In this document: in pieces, positions 24,303 through 32,896 of the stretch
Position numbering within the stretch: position 1 is the stretch's first letter
Layout of the letters: the number at the start of each line of letters is the position of its first letter
Origin: Mycobacterium sp.
Lineage (GTDB): Bacteria > Actinomycetota > Actinomycetes > Mycobacteriales > Mycobacteriaceae
DNA length: 64,000 nucleotides
Assembly (NCBI RefSeq): GCF_002863225.1
Contig: NZ_PKEK01000073.1
Location: 1 to 64,000 of the forward strand
Direction of reading: 5' to 3'
Notes under the pieces: generated by a model
The model's input: only the letters and a program-made list of their open reading frames with translations
Database searches by the model: none
Told to the model about the DNA's origin: nothing
Program-made: the position numbers and the translations under genes

Positions 24303-25211
24303 ATGACGTCTTTACTGCGCCGCTCGGAGCTCGCCGTTCCCGCCGCCAACGACCACATGTTCGTCAAGGCTGCCGCGTCGGAGGCCGACCTGGTCTTCCT
24401 GGACCTCGAGGACGCCACCGCACCCGCGCACAAGGAGGCGGCACGGCCGAAGGTGGTTGCGGCGCTCAACGAGCTCGACTGGGGCCGCACCGCGCGGGCC
24501 ATCCGTATCAACGGTCTCGACACTCAGTGGTGCCATGACGACATCGTCGAGGTCGTCACTCAGGCGGGCGAGAATCTCGACACCATCATCATTCCCAAAG
24601 CGCTTCGGGCACGCGATGTCTGGTGGGTCGACGTGCTGCTGACCCAGCTGGAGACCAAGCTCGGCCTGTCCCGCCAGATCCGGCTCGAGGTGCTGATCGA
24701 GGAGGTCGAGGGGCTGGCGAATGCCGAGGAGATCGCCGTCGCGAGCCCGCGATTGGATGCGCTGATCTTCGGCGTCGGCGACTTCTCGCTGTCGCAGGGC
24801 GCCCGGGTCGACACCAACTTCGACCCGCTGGGCGAATACCCCGGCGACTTCTGGGCTTACGCCCGCAACAAGGTGATCGTCGCCGCCCGGATCGCGGGCA
24901 TCGACGCGATCGACGCGCCGTACCCGGACTACGGCAATCTGGCGGGCTACGAGCGCGACGCGCGACGTGCCGGGCTGATGGGATACACCGGCAAGTGGGC
25001 GATCCACCCCAGTCAGATCGAGGTCGCCAACCGGGTCTACGCGCCGACCGAGGAGGAGATCGCGCTCGCCGAGCGCAACGTCGCGGCCTACCGCGAAGGT
25101 GAGCAGCGGGGCCTCGGCGCGGTGGGCGTCAACGGGGTGCTGGTCGACGCGGCCCACGTGAAGATGGCCCAGGCCACTCTCGAGCGCGCCGCCTTGTGTG
25201 GCAAACGCTGA
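24303..25211 (+). CDS. HpcH/HpaI aldolase / CitE-like CoA-ester lyase
   Basis: 302 aa TIM barrel. LRRSELAVPAAND at the start and DLVFLDLEDATAP supply the family metal and CoA-binding region; IRLEVLIEEVEGLANAEEIA and DALIFGVGDFSLSQGA carry the metal-binding Glu and Asp; GKWAIHPSQIEVAN is conserved. Relatives cleave malyl-CoA, methylmalyl-CoA, citramalyl-CoA or citryl-CoA. It is 14 nt after the CoA-transferase with GAAAGGAA just before the start, completing the catabolic operon. The exact acyl-CoA is not predictable here, but a C-C retro-Claisen step is likely. Confidence 0.88.
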   Translation: MTSLLRRSELAVPAANDHMFVKAAASEADLVFLDLEDATAPAHKEAARPKVVAALNELDWGRTARAIRINGLDTQWCHDDIVEVVTQAGENLDTIIIPKALRARDVWWVDVLLTQLETKLGLSRQIRLEVLIEEVEGLANAEEIAVASPRLDALIFGVGDFSLSQGARVDTNFDPLGEYPGDFWAYARNKVIVAARIAGIDAIDAPYPDYGNLAGYERDARRAGLMGYTGKWAIHPSQIEVANRVYAPTEEEIALAERNVAAYREGEQRGLGAVGVNGVLVDAAHVKMAQATLERAALCGKR

Positions 25212-25220
25212 GCGGCACAT

Positions 25221-25250
25221 CACGCTGGCGCCGAAATCGACGCCAGCGTG
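25221..25250. terminator. Hairpin after the catabolic operon
   Basis: Perfect 10-bp stem (CACGCTGGCG / CGCCAGCGTG) around a 10-nt loop, 9 nt after the lyase stop. There is no U-tract, so it is either an actinobacterial-type terminator or an mRNA 3' stabiliser. Confidence 0.55.
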
Positions 25251-25342
25251 CTCCTCTCCCGCAAAATGTCTCGCTGACGTCGGTCTGGGCGCTTTCGATG
25301 CGGCCCTCGGCACGTCAAACGGCACTTCCGTAGGCTGGTCGG

Positions 25343-25744
25343 ATGAATACCGATGTGCTGGATGTCAACACCGCGCGTCGCCGTATCGTCGATCTGACCG
25401 ACTCGGTTCGCGCGTTCTGCTCTCCGAAGGGCGACGGGCTGTGCAACGTCTTCGTTCCGCACGCTACGGCGGGGGTCGCCATCATCGAGACCGGCGCCGG
25501 CTCCGACGACGATCTGATCGACACGCTGGAGCGACTGCTGCCGCGAGACGACCGCTACCGGCACGCGCACGGGTCTTTCGGTCACGGGGCCGACCATGTG
25601 ATGCCCGCAATAGTGGCGCCGTCGATCACCGTGCCGGTCCAGGCGGGGGAGCCGCTCCTGGGCATCTGGCAGAGCGTGGTCCTGGTCGACTTGAACCGGG
25701 ACAACCCGCAACGTTCGGTGCGCCTGTCCTTCGTTCAGGGCTAG
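25343..25744 (+). CDS. YjbQ/UPF0047 family protein (Rv2556c-like)
   Basis: 133 aa single-domain protein with the family signature: FVPHATAGVAIIETG, HAHGSFGHGADHVMPAIVAPSITVPV, and G-L-WQSVVLVDLNRDNPQR. Several members rescue thiamin-phosphate synthase defects when overproduced, but the true role is uncertain. TAGGCT (25331-25336) lies 6 nt before the ATG, suggesting a leaderless transcript. Precedes alaS by 103 nt. Confidence 0.88.
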   Translation: MNTDVLDVNTARRRIVDLTDSVRAFCSPKGDGLCNVFVPHATAGVAIIETGAGSDDDLIDTLERLLPRDDRYRHAHGSFGHGADHVMPAIVAPSITVPVQAGEPLLGIWQSVVLVDLNRDNPQRSVRLSFVQG

Positions 25745-25847
25745 ACGCCGTTTTGGCTCGTCGCTTTTCCGGCTGGGGTAGGCCGACCGGTACTGTGATG
25801 CGGTCGAAAGCGGCGGCTACCCGTCGGTATGTAAAGGAAGCGGAGAA

Positions 25848-28550
25848 GTGCAGACACACGAGATCAGGAAGAGGTTCCTCGATCATTTCGTGAACGCGGG
25901 CCACACCGAGGTACCGAGCGCCTCGGTGATCCTCGACGACCCCAACCTGCTCTTCGTCAACGCCGGCATGGTGCAGTTCGTCCCGTACTTTCTCGGGCAG
26001 CGCACGCCGCCGTATCCGACCGCGACCAGTATCCAGAAGTGCATTCGCACACCGGATATCGACGAGGTCGGGATCACCACGCGTCACAACACATTTTTTC
26101 AGATGGCCGGCAACTTCTCGTTCGGCGATTATTTCAAGCGGGACGCGATCACGCTGGCCTGGACGCTGTTGACCATCAACGTTGACGACGGCGGCTACGG
26201 CTTGGACCCTGAAAAGCTCTGGGCCACGGTCTATTTGGATGACGACGAGGCCGTGCAGCTGTGGCGCGAGATCGCGGACCTGCCGGCCGAGCGGATCCAG
26301 CGGCGCGGTATGGCCGACAACTACTGGTCGATGGGCATCCCCGGGCCGTGTGGTCCGTCGTCGGAGATCTACTACGACCGCGGACCGGAATTCGGTGTCG
26401 AGGGCGGACCGGAAGCCAACGAGGACCGCTACATCGAGATCTGGAACCTCGTGTTCATGCAGAACGAGCGGGGCGAAGGCACCGGCAAGGACAACTTCGA
26501 GATCCTGGGCCCGTTGCCACGCAAGAACATCGACACCGGCATGGGGGTCGAGCGGGTCGCCTTTCTGCTGCAAGGTGTCTCCAACGTCTACGAGACCGAC
26601 CTGCTGCGTCCGGTCATCGATGTGGTGGCCGATCGGGCCCCACGCGGCTACGACGTCGGAAACAAGAACGACGACGTGCGCTACCGGATCATCGCCGACC
26701 ACAGCCGCACCGCGGCCATTCTGATCGGTGACGGCGTCAGCCCGGGCAACGACGGACGCGGTTATGTGCTGCGCCGGCTGCTGCGCCGGGTCATCCGCTC
26801 CGCCAAGCTGCTCGACATTGACGGCCCGATCGTCGGTGAGCTGATGGCCACCGTGCGCGATGCGATGGGCCCGTCCTACCCCGAGCTGGTCGCCGACTTC
26901 GATCGGATCAGCCGGATCGCGGTCGCCGAGGAGACCGCGTTCAACCGCACGCTGCAATCGGGGTCGCGGCTCTTCGAAGAGGTGGCCGGTGCCACCAAGG
27001 CATCCGGTGTCGGCACGCTGTCCGGTTCGGATGCCTTCACGCTGCACGACACCTACGGCTTTCCGATCGAGCTCACCCTGGAGATGGCTGCCGAGGCGGA
27101 TCTGCAGGTCGACGAAGTCGGGTTTCGCGAGCTGATGTCCGAGCAGCGCCGCCGCGCGAAAGCGGACGCCGCCGCCCGAAAGCACGCCCACGCCGACCTG
27201 ACGGCCTACCGGGAACTGGTCGACGCCGGACCGACCGAATTCACCGGCTTCGACGAATTGACCTCACAGGCAACGATTCTCGGGATCTTTGTCGATGGCA
27301 AACGAGTGCCGGTGGTAGCGCACGGGACTGACGGGGCGGCCGGTGCCGACCGCGTCGAAATCGTTTTGGACCGCACGCCGCTCTACGCCGAATCCGGTGG
27401 TCAGGTCGCCGATGCGGGCAGCATCAGCGGCACCGGCTCCAGCGAGACCGCCCGGGCCGCTGTCACCGACGTGCAGAAGATCGCGAAAAGCCTGTGGGTG
27501 CATCGGGTCAACGTGGAGTCGGGGGAGTTCGTCGAAGGTGACACCGTCGTCGCCGCGGTGGATCCCGACTGGCGCAAGGGTGCGACCCAGGGGCACTCCG
27601 GCACTCACATGGTGCACGCGGCGCTACGACAGGTGTTGGGACCCAACGCCGTTCAGGCAGGATCGCTGAACCGGCCGGGTTATCTGCGTTTCGACTTCAA
27701 CAGCCAGGGCGCGCTGAGCGCCGATCAGCTCGGTCAGGTCGAGGCCGTGACCAACGAGGCCGTGCTGGCTGACTTCGAGGTGCACACTTTCCTGGAGCAG
27801 CTGGACAAGGCCAGGGCGATGGGCGCGATGGCGATGTTCGGTGAGTCCTACCCGGATCAGGTGCGGGTGGTGGAAATCGGTGGGCCGTTCTCGATGGAGC
27901 TGTGCGGCGGAACCCACGTGCACAACTCCGCGCAGATCGGCCCGGTGACGATCCTCGGCGAATCGTCGGTCGGTTCCGGCGTGCGGCGGGTCGAGGCCTA
28001 CGTGGGGTTGGAGTCGTTCAAGCACCTGGCCAAGGAACGCGCCCTGATGGCCGGGCTGGCCTCGTCGCTCAAGGTGCCGTCGGACGAGGTGCCGGCCCGG
28101 GTCGCGAATCTGGTGGAGCGGCTGAAGGCGGCGGAGAAGGAAATCGAGCGCAACCGATTGGCGAGTGCGCGGGCAGCTGCCGCAAACGCAGCCGCCGGGG
28201 CACAGCACATCGGAAACGTCCGTTTGGTGGCGCAGCGGATGTCGGCCGGGATGACCGCCGCGGATCTGCGGTCGCTGGTCGGTGACATCCGCGGCAAGCT
28301 CGGCGAGAGCCCCGCTGTCGTCGCGTTGATCGCCGAGGGTGACGGCGGCAGTGTTCCTTACGCGGTGGCGGCCAATCCCGCTGCGCAGGAGCTGGGACTG
28401 CGCGCCAATGACCTGGTCAAGCAACTCGCCTCCGCGGTCGACGGTCGCGGCGGCGGGAAGGCCGATCTCGCGCAGGGCTCGGGGAAGGATTCGGCGGGCA
28501 TCGACGTGGCGCTCGACGCGCTGCGGGCCGAGATCGCGAAGGCGCGCTGA
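25848..28550 (+). CDS. alaS: Alanyl-tRNA synthetase
   Basis: 900 aa. Class II catalytic domain (about 1-250: RKRFLDHFVNAGHTEVPSAS, GMVQFVPYF, HNTFFQMAGNFSFGDYFK), tRNA-recognition region to about 460, editing domain with the zinc ligands GHSGTH and CGGTHVHNSAQIG, then a C-terminal C-Ala domain with a helical spacer. It charges and proofreads tRNA-Ala. GTG 25848 has GGAAGCGGAGAA just upstream. ruvX follows with no gap, starting an alaS-ruvX-mltG-aroE-pilD-like operon. Confidence 0.97.
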   Translation: MQTHEIRKRFLDHFVNAGHTEVPSASVILDDPNLLFVNAGMVQFVPYFLGQRTPPYPTATSIQKCIRTPDIDEVGITTRHNTFFQMAGNFSFGDYFKRDAITLAWTLLTINVDDGGYGLDPEKLWATVYLDDDEAVQLWREIADLPAERIQRRGMADNYWSMGIPGPCGPSSEIYYDRGPEFGVEGGPEANEDRYIEIWNLVFMQNERGEGTGKDNFEILGPLPRKNIDTGMGVERVAFLLQGVSNVYETDLLRPVIDVVADRAPRGYDVGNKNDDVRYRIIADHSRTAAILIGDGVSPGNDGRGYVLRRLLRRVIRSAKLLDIDGPIVGELMATVRDAMGPSYPELVADFDRISRIAVAEETAFNRTLQSGSRLFEEVAGATKASGVGTLSGSDAFTLHDTYGFPIELTLEMAAEADLQVDEVGFRELMSEQRRRAKADAAARKHAHADLTAYRELVDAGPTEFTGFDELTSQATILGIFVDGKRVPVVAHGTDGAAGADRVEIVLDRTPLYAESGGQVADAGSISGTGSSETARAAVTDVQKIAKSLWVHRVNVESGEFVEGDTVVAAVDPDWRKGATQGHSGTHMVHAALRQVLGPNAVQAGSLNRPGYLRFDFNSQGALSADQLGQVEAVTNEAVLADFEVHTFLEQLDKARAMGAMAMFGESYPDQVRVVEIGGPFSMELCGGTHVHNSAQIGPVTILGESSVGSGVRRVEAYVGLESFKHLAKERALMAGLASSLKVPSDEVPARVANLVERLKAAEKEIERNRLASARAAAANAAAGAQHIGNVRLVAQRMSAGMTAADLRSLVGDIRGKLGESPAVVALIAEGDGGSVPYAVAANPAAQELGLRANDLVKQLASAVDGRGGGKADLAQGSGKDSAGIDVALDALRAEIAKAR

Positions 28551-29048
28551 GTGGACTCGTCGCATCGACTGCCGGACCGGCCCGGTGGCGACGACCCCGG
28601 ACCTGGACGACGGCTGGGAATTGATGTGGGCAGCGTGCGTATCGGTGTGGCCACCTGCGACCCGGACGGCATCCTGGCCACCCCGGTGGAGACGGTCCGC
28701 CGCGACCGCACGGCCAGACACCTGCGCCGACTGGGCGCATTGGTCACCGAGTTGGGCATCGTCGAGGTGATCGTGGGACTGCCGCGGACCCTCGCCGACC
28801 GCACCGGCCCGTCGGCACTCGACGCGATCGATTTGGCCGATGCGTTGGCCGGCCGGATCGCGCCGGTTCCGGTGCGTATGGCCGACGAGCGGCTGACCAC
28901 CGTCAGTGCACAGCGCTCGCTGCGGCAGGCCGGGGTTCGGGCGAAAGGTCAGCGTAGGGTCATCGACCAGGCGGCGGCCGTGGCGATCCTGCAAGGTTGG
29001 CTGGACGAACGTCGCGCCATGCTGCCCGGGGAGGTCAACGGTGTCTGA
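28551..29048 (+). CDS. ruvX: Putative pre-16S rRNA nuclease / Holliday junction resolvase (YqgF)
   Basis: 165 aa RNase H-like protein. LGIDVGSVRIGVA carries the first catalytic Asp; EVIVGLPRTLADRTGPSA, and RMADERLTTVSAQRSL carries the Glu and the conserved downstream motif; VIDQAAAVAILQGWLD supplies the last Asp. In E. coli it processes the 16S rRNA 5' end. The GTG start directly follows the alaS stop, and the end overlaps mltG by 8 nt. The first 18 residues are low-complexity. Confidence 0.93.
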   Translation: MDSSHRLPDRPGGDDPGPGRRLGIDVGSVRIGVATCDPDGILATPVETVRRDRTARHLRRLGALVTELGIVEVIVGLPRTLADRTGPSALDAIDLADALAGRIAPVPVRMADERLTTVSAQRSLRQAGVRAKGQRRVIDQAAAVAILQGWLDERRAMLPGEVNGV

Positions 29049-30309
29049 CAGCCGCGAGCGCCGGGCGCGTACGGCCAGGCGCTCTGGCTCGCGGGCCGAG
29101 CCGGTGGCGGTAGGGGCTTCCCGCGGGCGAACCTCGCGAGCCGACCGGGCCCGCGCCGAGCGGGAACGGCGTCGACGGCAGACGACCCGCGGGATCCTGC
29201 TGAGCCTGGTGATCGGGGTTGTCATCGCCGCGGTCTTCGTCGGCTCCAGGCTGTGGCACGGTGGCGGCTCGAAATACGACTTCGCCGGCGGCGGCAAACA
29301 GGATCTGGTGGTCGAGGTGCACGCCGGAGACTCCACGACGGCGATCGGTGAGACGCTGCACAAGCAGGACGTGGTGCGGACCGTCAAGGCGTTTCTCGAA
29401 GCGGCGCAGGGCAATCAGGCGATTTCAGCGATCCAGCCCGGCTACTACCGGCTGCGCACCGAGCTTCCGGCGGCGTCGGCGGTGAAGCGACTCGTCGACC
29501 CGGGCAGCCGGGTGGGCAAGCTGGTCATACCCGAGGGTCAGCAGCTCGACGACACCGCCGATGTCAAGACCAACGCCACCACGCCCGGCATATTCACGAT
29601 GATCGCCAATGCCAGCTGCGTCGAGCTGGACGGGAACAAGCGCTGCGTGAGTGATGCCGATCTGCGTGCGGCAGCTGAAAAGACAGACCTGACTTCGCTT
29701 TTGGTGCCACCCTGGGCGGTGCCGTCGGTGTCGGCGATGGGCAGCGACCACCGTCGGATCGAAGGGCTCATCGCGCCCGGAACGTGGAACATCAACCCCG
29801 CGGCGCCGCCCGAGCAGATCGTGTCGAGGCTGATCAATTCGAGCGCCGAGCTCTACATGAAGCTGGGTCTGCAGGACACGGCCAACGCGATGAACATCTC
29901 CCCGTACAACGTGCTGGTGGTGGCGTCGCTGGTCCAGCGCGAGGCCAAGCCGCAGGATTTCGCGAAAGTGGCTCGGGTGATTTACAACCGGCTGGCCGAG
30001 CACCGCAAGCTGGAGTTCGACTCGACGGTGAACTACCCGCTCGACCGCCGCGAGGTGGCCACCACCGACGGCGACCGTGCGCAGGGCACGCCGTGGAACA
30101 CCTACGCCAACGACGGGTTGCCTGCGACGCCGATCTGCTCGCCGGGCACCGATGCCTTGAAAGCGGCCGAGCATCCCGAGGATGGTGATTGGTTGTACTT
30201 CGTCACCATCGACCCGCAGGGCACCACGTTGTTCACCCGTGACTACCAGCAGCATCTGGCCAATATCGAATTGGCCAAACGCAACGGTGTCCTCGACAGT
30301 GCCCGCTAG
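29041..30309 (+). CDS. mltG: Endolytic murein transglycosylase MltG (YceG family)
   Basis: 422 aa. A basic Arg-rich cytoplasmic N-terminus (about 55 residues) and a single transmembrane helix (about 58-76) lead to a LysM-like subdomain and a YceG catalytic domain. The expected catalytic Glu is in ASLVQREAKPQDF; YNRLAEHRKLEFDSTVNY and TPWNTYANDGLP complete the signature. It cuts nascent peptidoglycan strands. GTG 29041 is chosen because it starts just before the ruvX stop and fits the homologues; the longer frame is antisense-like. The end overlaps aroE by 11 nt. Confidence 0.93.
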   Translation: MSDSRERRARTARRSGSRAEPVAVGASRGRTSRADRARAERERRRRQTTRGILLSLVIGVVIAAVFVGSRLWHGGGSKYDFAGGGKQDLVVEVHAGDSTTAIGETLHKQDVVRTVKAFLEAAQGNQAISAIQPGYYRLRTELPAASAVKRLVDPGSRVGKLVIPEGQQLDDTADVKTNATTPGIFTMIANASCVELDGNKRCVSDADLRAAAEKTDLTSLLVPPWAVPSVSAMGSDHRRIEGLIAPGTWNINPAAPPEQIVSRLINSSAELYMKLGLQDTANAMNISPYNVLVVASLVQREAKPQDFAKVARVIYNRLAEHRKLEFDSTVNYPLDRREVATTDGDRAQGTPWNTYANDGLPATPICSPGTDALKAAEHPEDGDWLYFVTIDPQGTTLFTRDYQQHLANIELAKRNGVLDSAR

Positions 30310-31105
30310 TCAGGGGCCGAGGAAAGCAGCAGTCCTCGGTTCGCCGATCACCCATTCGCGTTCGCCGCAACTGCATCTGGCCGCTTACCGCGAGCTCGGC
30401 CTGAATGATTGGACTTACCAGCGCATCGAATGCGATGCCGATGAATTGCCCGGTGTGGTAGGCGAATTGGGACCGGAGTGGGTCGGGCTGTCGGTGACGA
30501 TGCCCGGAAAATTCGCCGCGCTGCGGTTCGCCGACGAACAGACCGACCGGGCGCGGTTGGTCGGGTCGGCCAATACGTTGCTGCGTACGCCGCAGGGTTG
30601 GCGGGCCGACAACACCGACGTCGACGGCGTGGCCGGTGCATTGGGTTCGGCGAGCGGCGCGGCGGTGGTGGCCGGATCCGGCGGCACCGCTCCGGCGGCC
30701 GTCGTAGCTCTGGCCCAACTGGGCGCCACCGACATCACCATCGCCGCCCGCAACCCCGACAAGGCCGCGGCGCTCGTCGAGTTGGCCGATCGCGTCGGCA
30801 CCGCAGCCCGTTTCTGCGACTTGAACGACGGCTCGCTCGCTGACGTGGTCGCGTCCGCCCAGGTGTTGGTCAGCACGTTGCCGGCTGAGGTCGCAGCCCG
30901 CTTCGCCGGCGAATTCAGCAGTGCGCCGGTGCTCTTGGACGCGATCTACCATCCGTGGCCGACGCCACTGGCCACAGCGGTCAGCGCCGCGGGTGGCCGG
31001 GTGATCAGCGGCCTGCAGATGCTCCTGCACCAGGCGTTCGCGCAAGTCGAACAATTCACAGGCCTACCGGCTCCGCGAGCGGCGATGGAGGCCGCGCTGG
31101 ATTAG
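30299..31105 (+). CDS. aroE: Shikimate dehydrogenase (NADP+)
   Basis: 268 aa. The N-terminal catalytic domain has LGSPITHSRSPQLHLAAY and LSVTMPGKFAAL, whose Lys is the general base; NTDVDG supplies the Asp. The Rossmann domain has AGSGGTA. It reduces 3-dehydroshikimate to shikimate. The family motif usually reads N-V-T-x-P-x-K; here S-V-T-M-P-G-K, as in mycobacterial enzymes. GTG 30299 overlaps the mltG end. It is separate from the aroC-K-B-Q cluster 4.3 kb downstream, as in M. tuberculosis. Confidence 0.93.
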   Translation: MPASQGPRKAAVLGSPITHSRSPQLHLAAYRELGLNDWTYQRIECDADELPGVVGELGPEWVGLSVTMPGKFAALRFADEQTDRARLVGSANTLLRTPQGWRADNTDVDGVAGALGSASGAAVVAGSGGTAPAAVVALAQLGATDITIAARNPDKAAALVELADRVGTAARFCDLNDGSLADVVASAQVLVSTLPAEVAARFAGEFSSAPVLLDAIYHPWPTPLATAVSAAGGRVISGLQMLLHQAFAQVEQFTGLPAPRAAMEAALD

Positions 31106-31115
31106 CCTGCCCAGC

Positions 31116-31529
31116 ATGCTGATTGGCCTCGCCGTGCTGTGGATGGCCACGCTGGCCGGTTACGACCTCCGACAGTGCCGGCTGCCCAATTGGCTGACGC
31201 TGCCCGGCTTCGCGGTGATCACCTCGGTCGCCGTCGGCTCGGGCCATGGCCCGGCGGCACTGGCTGGGGCCGCGGCGCTGGCGGTCGTCTATCTGCTGAC
31301 GCACCTGCTGGCCCCCGGGTCGATGGGCGCCGGCGATGTGAAGCTTGCCCTCGGATTGGGTTCGCTGACAGGAGGTTTCGGAGCCGACGTGTGGCTGCTC
31401 GCGGCCATCGGCGCGCCGCTGCTGACCGCGGTGATCGCGACGGTGGCGCGGCTGGGTTGGTCGGCGCGGTCGGTGCCGCACGGACCGTCGATGTGTGCGG
31501 CCAGTATGGCGGCGATCGTCCTAGCGTGA
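31116..31529 (+). CDS. A24 prepilin peptidase, minimal form
   Basis: 137 aa with four or five membrane segments. It keeps the two catalytic aspartates of type IV prepilin peptidases: the Asp of A-G-Y-D-L-R, and the Asp of GSMGAGDVKLALGLG. It lacks the N-terminal zinc/methyltransferase domain of full-length PilD, so it probably cleaves without methylating. Mycobacteria carry Flp/tad-type pilus genes elsewhere, a plausible substrate. TAGCCT (31103-31108) overlaps the aroE stop and lies 7 nt before the ATG, allowing independent leaderless transcription. The end overlaps the convergent hydrolase by 9 nt. Confidence 0.85.
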   Translation: MLIGLAVLWMATLAGYDLRQCRLPNWLTLPGFAVITSVAVGSGHGPAALAGAAALAVVYLLTHLLAPGSMGAGDVKLALGLGSLTGGFGADVWLLAAIGAPLLTAVIATVARLGWSARSVPHGPSMCAASMAAIVLA

Positions 31530-32342
31530 CTGCCAGAAGTCGGCGATGGTGCGCGCGATCAGGTCGGTGTCGAGCAGCAGCGGGCTCACATGCCCGGCAC
31601 CGCGCAGTCTCACCACGCGTGCGTCGGGCATCGTCGCCGCGGCGGCCTCGGCGCTTGCGGGAGACCACTGCTGGCCGTCGACGTTGCCGGTGAGAAACAG
31701 GGTCGGCGCGGTGATCGCGGGCAGCTTGTCGGTCAGCGGCTTCCAGTGGTGCATGAAACGGATGGTGGCCCGCATCGATCCGCGGTCCGCGTGCTCGAAC
31801 GCGCTGACCATCTGGGCGGCCCGTTCCGGTTGCGCATCGATCGCCTCGGCGCCCAGCAGGGTGTCGAACAGCGGCTTGGCGACGATGGGGCTGGGACCCA
31901 GCAGCCGGTAGAGCAGCGCCAGCGGATAGCTCGTCGTCAATCGTTGTCGCCGACCGACCGGCAGCAGGGGCGCGTTGATCGTGCTCAGCGTGCGTATGCG
32001 GGACGGCTCGCCGGCTGCCAGAGTTATGCCCACGTGTCCGCCCCACGCGTTGCCGACCCAGTCCACCGGCCCGTCGACGCCGAGCTGCCCGAGCACCTCG
32101 ACGGCGGCGTTTGCGCAGTCGCCCAGAGTGAAGTCGCGATGGATCGGATCGCTGCGGCCATACCCGGGCCCGTCGACGACCAGCAGTTGGCGGTGCGCAC
32201 CCAGTTCATCGACCAGCGGTCCCCAGCTGCTCGAGTCGACCCACAGGCTGTGCCACAGCAGCGCCGGCGGCCCGGAGCCGACCCGGGTGGTGTTCAACCG
32301 CCCCAGCGAGGTGGGCACCAGCATTGAGCCGTCCGCAGCCAT
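31521..32342 (-). CDS. Alpha/beta hydrolase lacking the nucleophilic serine
   Basis: 273 aa alpha/beta hydrolase fold. LLWHSLWVDSSSW gives the oxyanion region; the nucleophile elbow reads G-N-A-W-G-G, with Ala99 (codon GCG, 32046-32048) where Ser, Asp or Cys normally sits. TGNVDGQQWS and GAGHVSPLL provide the Asp and His. So the triad looks complete except for the nucleophile, and a single TCG-to-GCG change would explain it. ATG 32342 is favoured over an upstream start that adds 54 unconserved residues. It converges on the prepilin peptidase, overlapping by 9 nt. Activity as an esterase is doubtful. Confidence 0.8.
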   Translation of the reverse strand: MAADGSMLVPTSLGRLNTTRVGSGPPALLWHSLWVDSSSWGPLVDELGAHRQLLVVDGPGYGRSDPIHRDFTLGDCANAAVEVLGQLGVDGPVDWVGNAWGGHVGITLAAGEPSRIRTLSTINAPLLPVGRRQRLTTSYPLALLYRLLGPSPIVAKPLFDTLLGAEAIDAQPERAAQMVSAFEHADRGSMRATIRFMHHWKPLTDKLPAITAPTLFLTGNVDGQQWSPASAEAAAATMPDARVVRLRGAGHVSPLLLDTDLIARTIADFWQSR

Positions 32343-32497
32343 GAGCGCATTATGGGGCTCGTCGCGATCGCCGAACGTGCAATGGCGGCGACTTTCCGGC
32401 CGATTCGTCGCCACGACTGCACGCTCGGCGAGGTGAATGGCAGTGTCTGGCAGCGCCGTGACTGGAGTCGGCAGTAGCTGCGGCCGATCATCGAGGC

Positions 32498-32896
32498 ATG
32501 ACAACTACCTCGATCACGCACCGCACCGACTCCACCCGCCGGTGGTCCGTCACTGCCGATCTGGTGTTCTGGACCGCCGCCGGTGGGGTCGTGGCCGTCG
32601 GGAGCGGGCCGCTGGCCCGCACATGGGGCATCTCACGCACGGTGCTCCTCGACGCCGGGATCGGCTTCGTCATCCTCGGGCCCATCCTGCTGCTGGGATT
32701 GCGGCGGATCAGGGTGACGCGCGGGCTGGTAGCCGGTTTCGTGGTGACCAACGCCGTGCTGACGCCGCTCGCATGGGCCGCCGCCGAATACGGCTGGCTA
32801 GGACTGACCCGTGCGGGCAACGCGGCACTGGTCGGTGCCGGGGTGGTGATGCTGGTGCTGGGCTCCTGGCAGGTCTGGACCCTGCGCCGGGGTTAG
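32498..32896 (+). CDS. Small multi-pass membrane protein, hypothetical
   Basis: 132 aa with four predicted transmembrane helices (about 20-38, 46-65, 73-95 and 103-125) and a basic C-terminus. No recognised motif; the helix spacing resembles small DoxX-like or DUF4267-type membrane proteins. It is divergent from the hydrolase, and its last codon overlaps the convergent desaturase stop by 4 nt. Function unknown. Confidence 0.65.
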   Translation: MTTTSITHRTDSTRRWSVTADLVFWTAAGGVVAVGSGPLARTWGISRTVLLDAGIGFVILGPILLLGLRRIRVTRGLVAGFVVTNAVLTPLAWAAAEYGWLGLTRAGNAALVGAGVVMLVLGSWQVWTLRRG

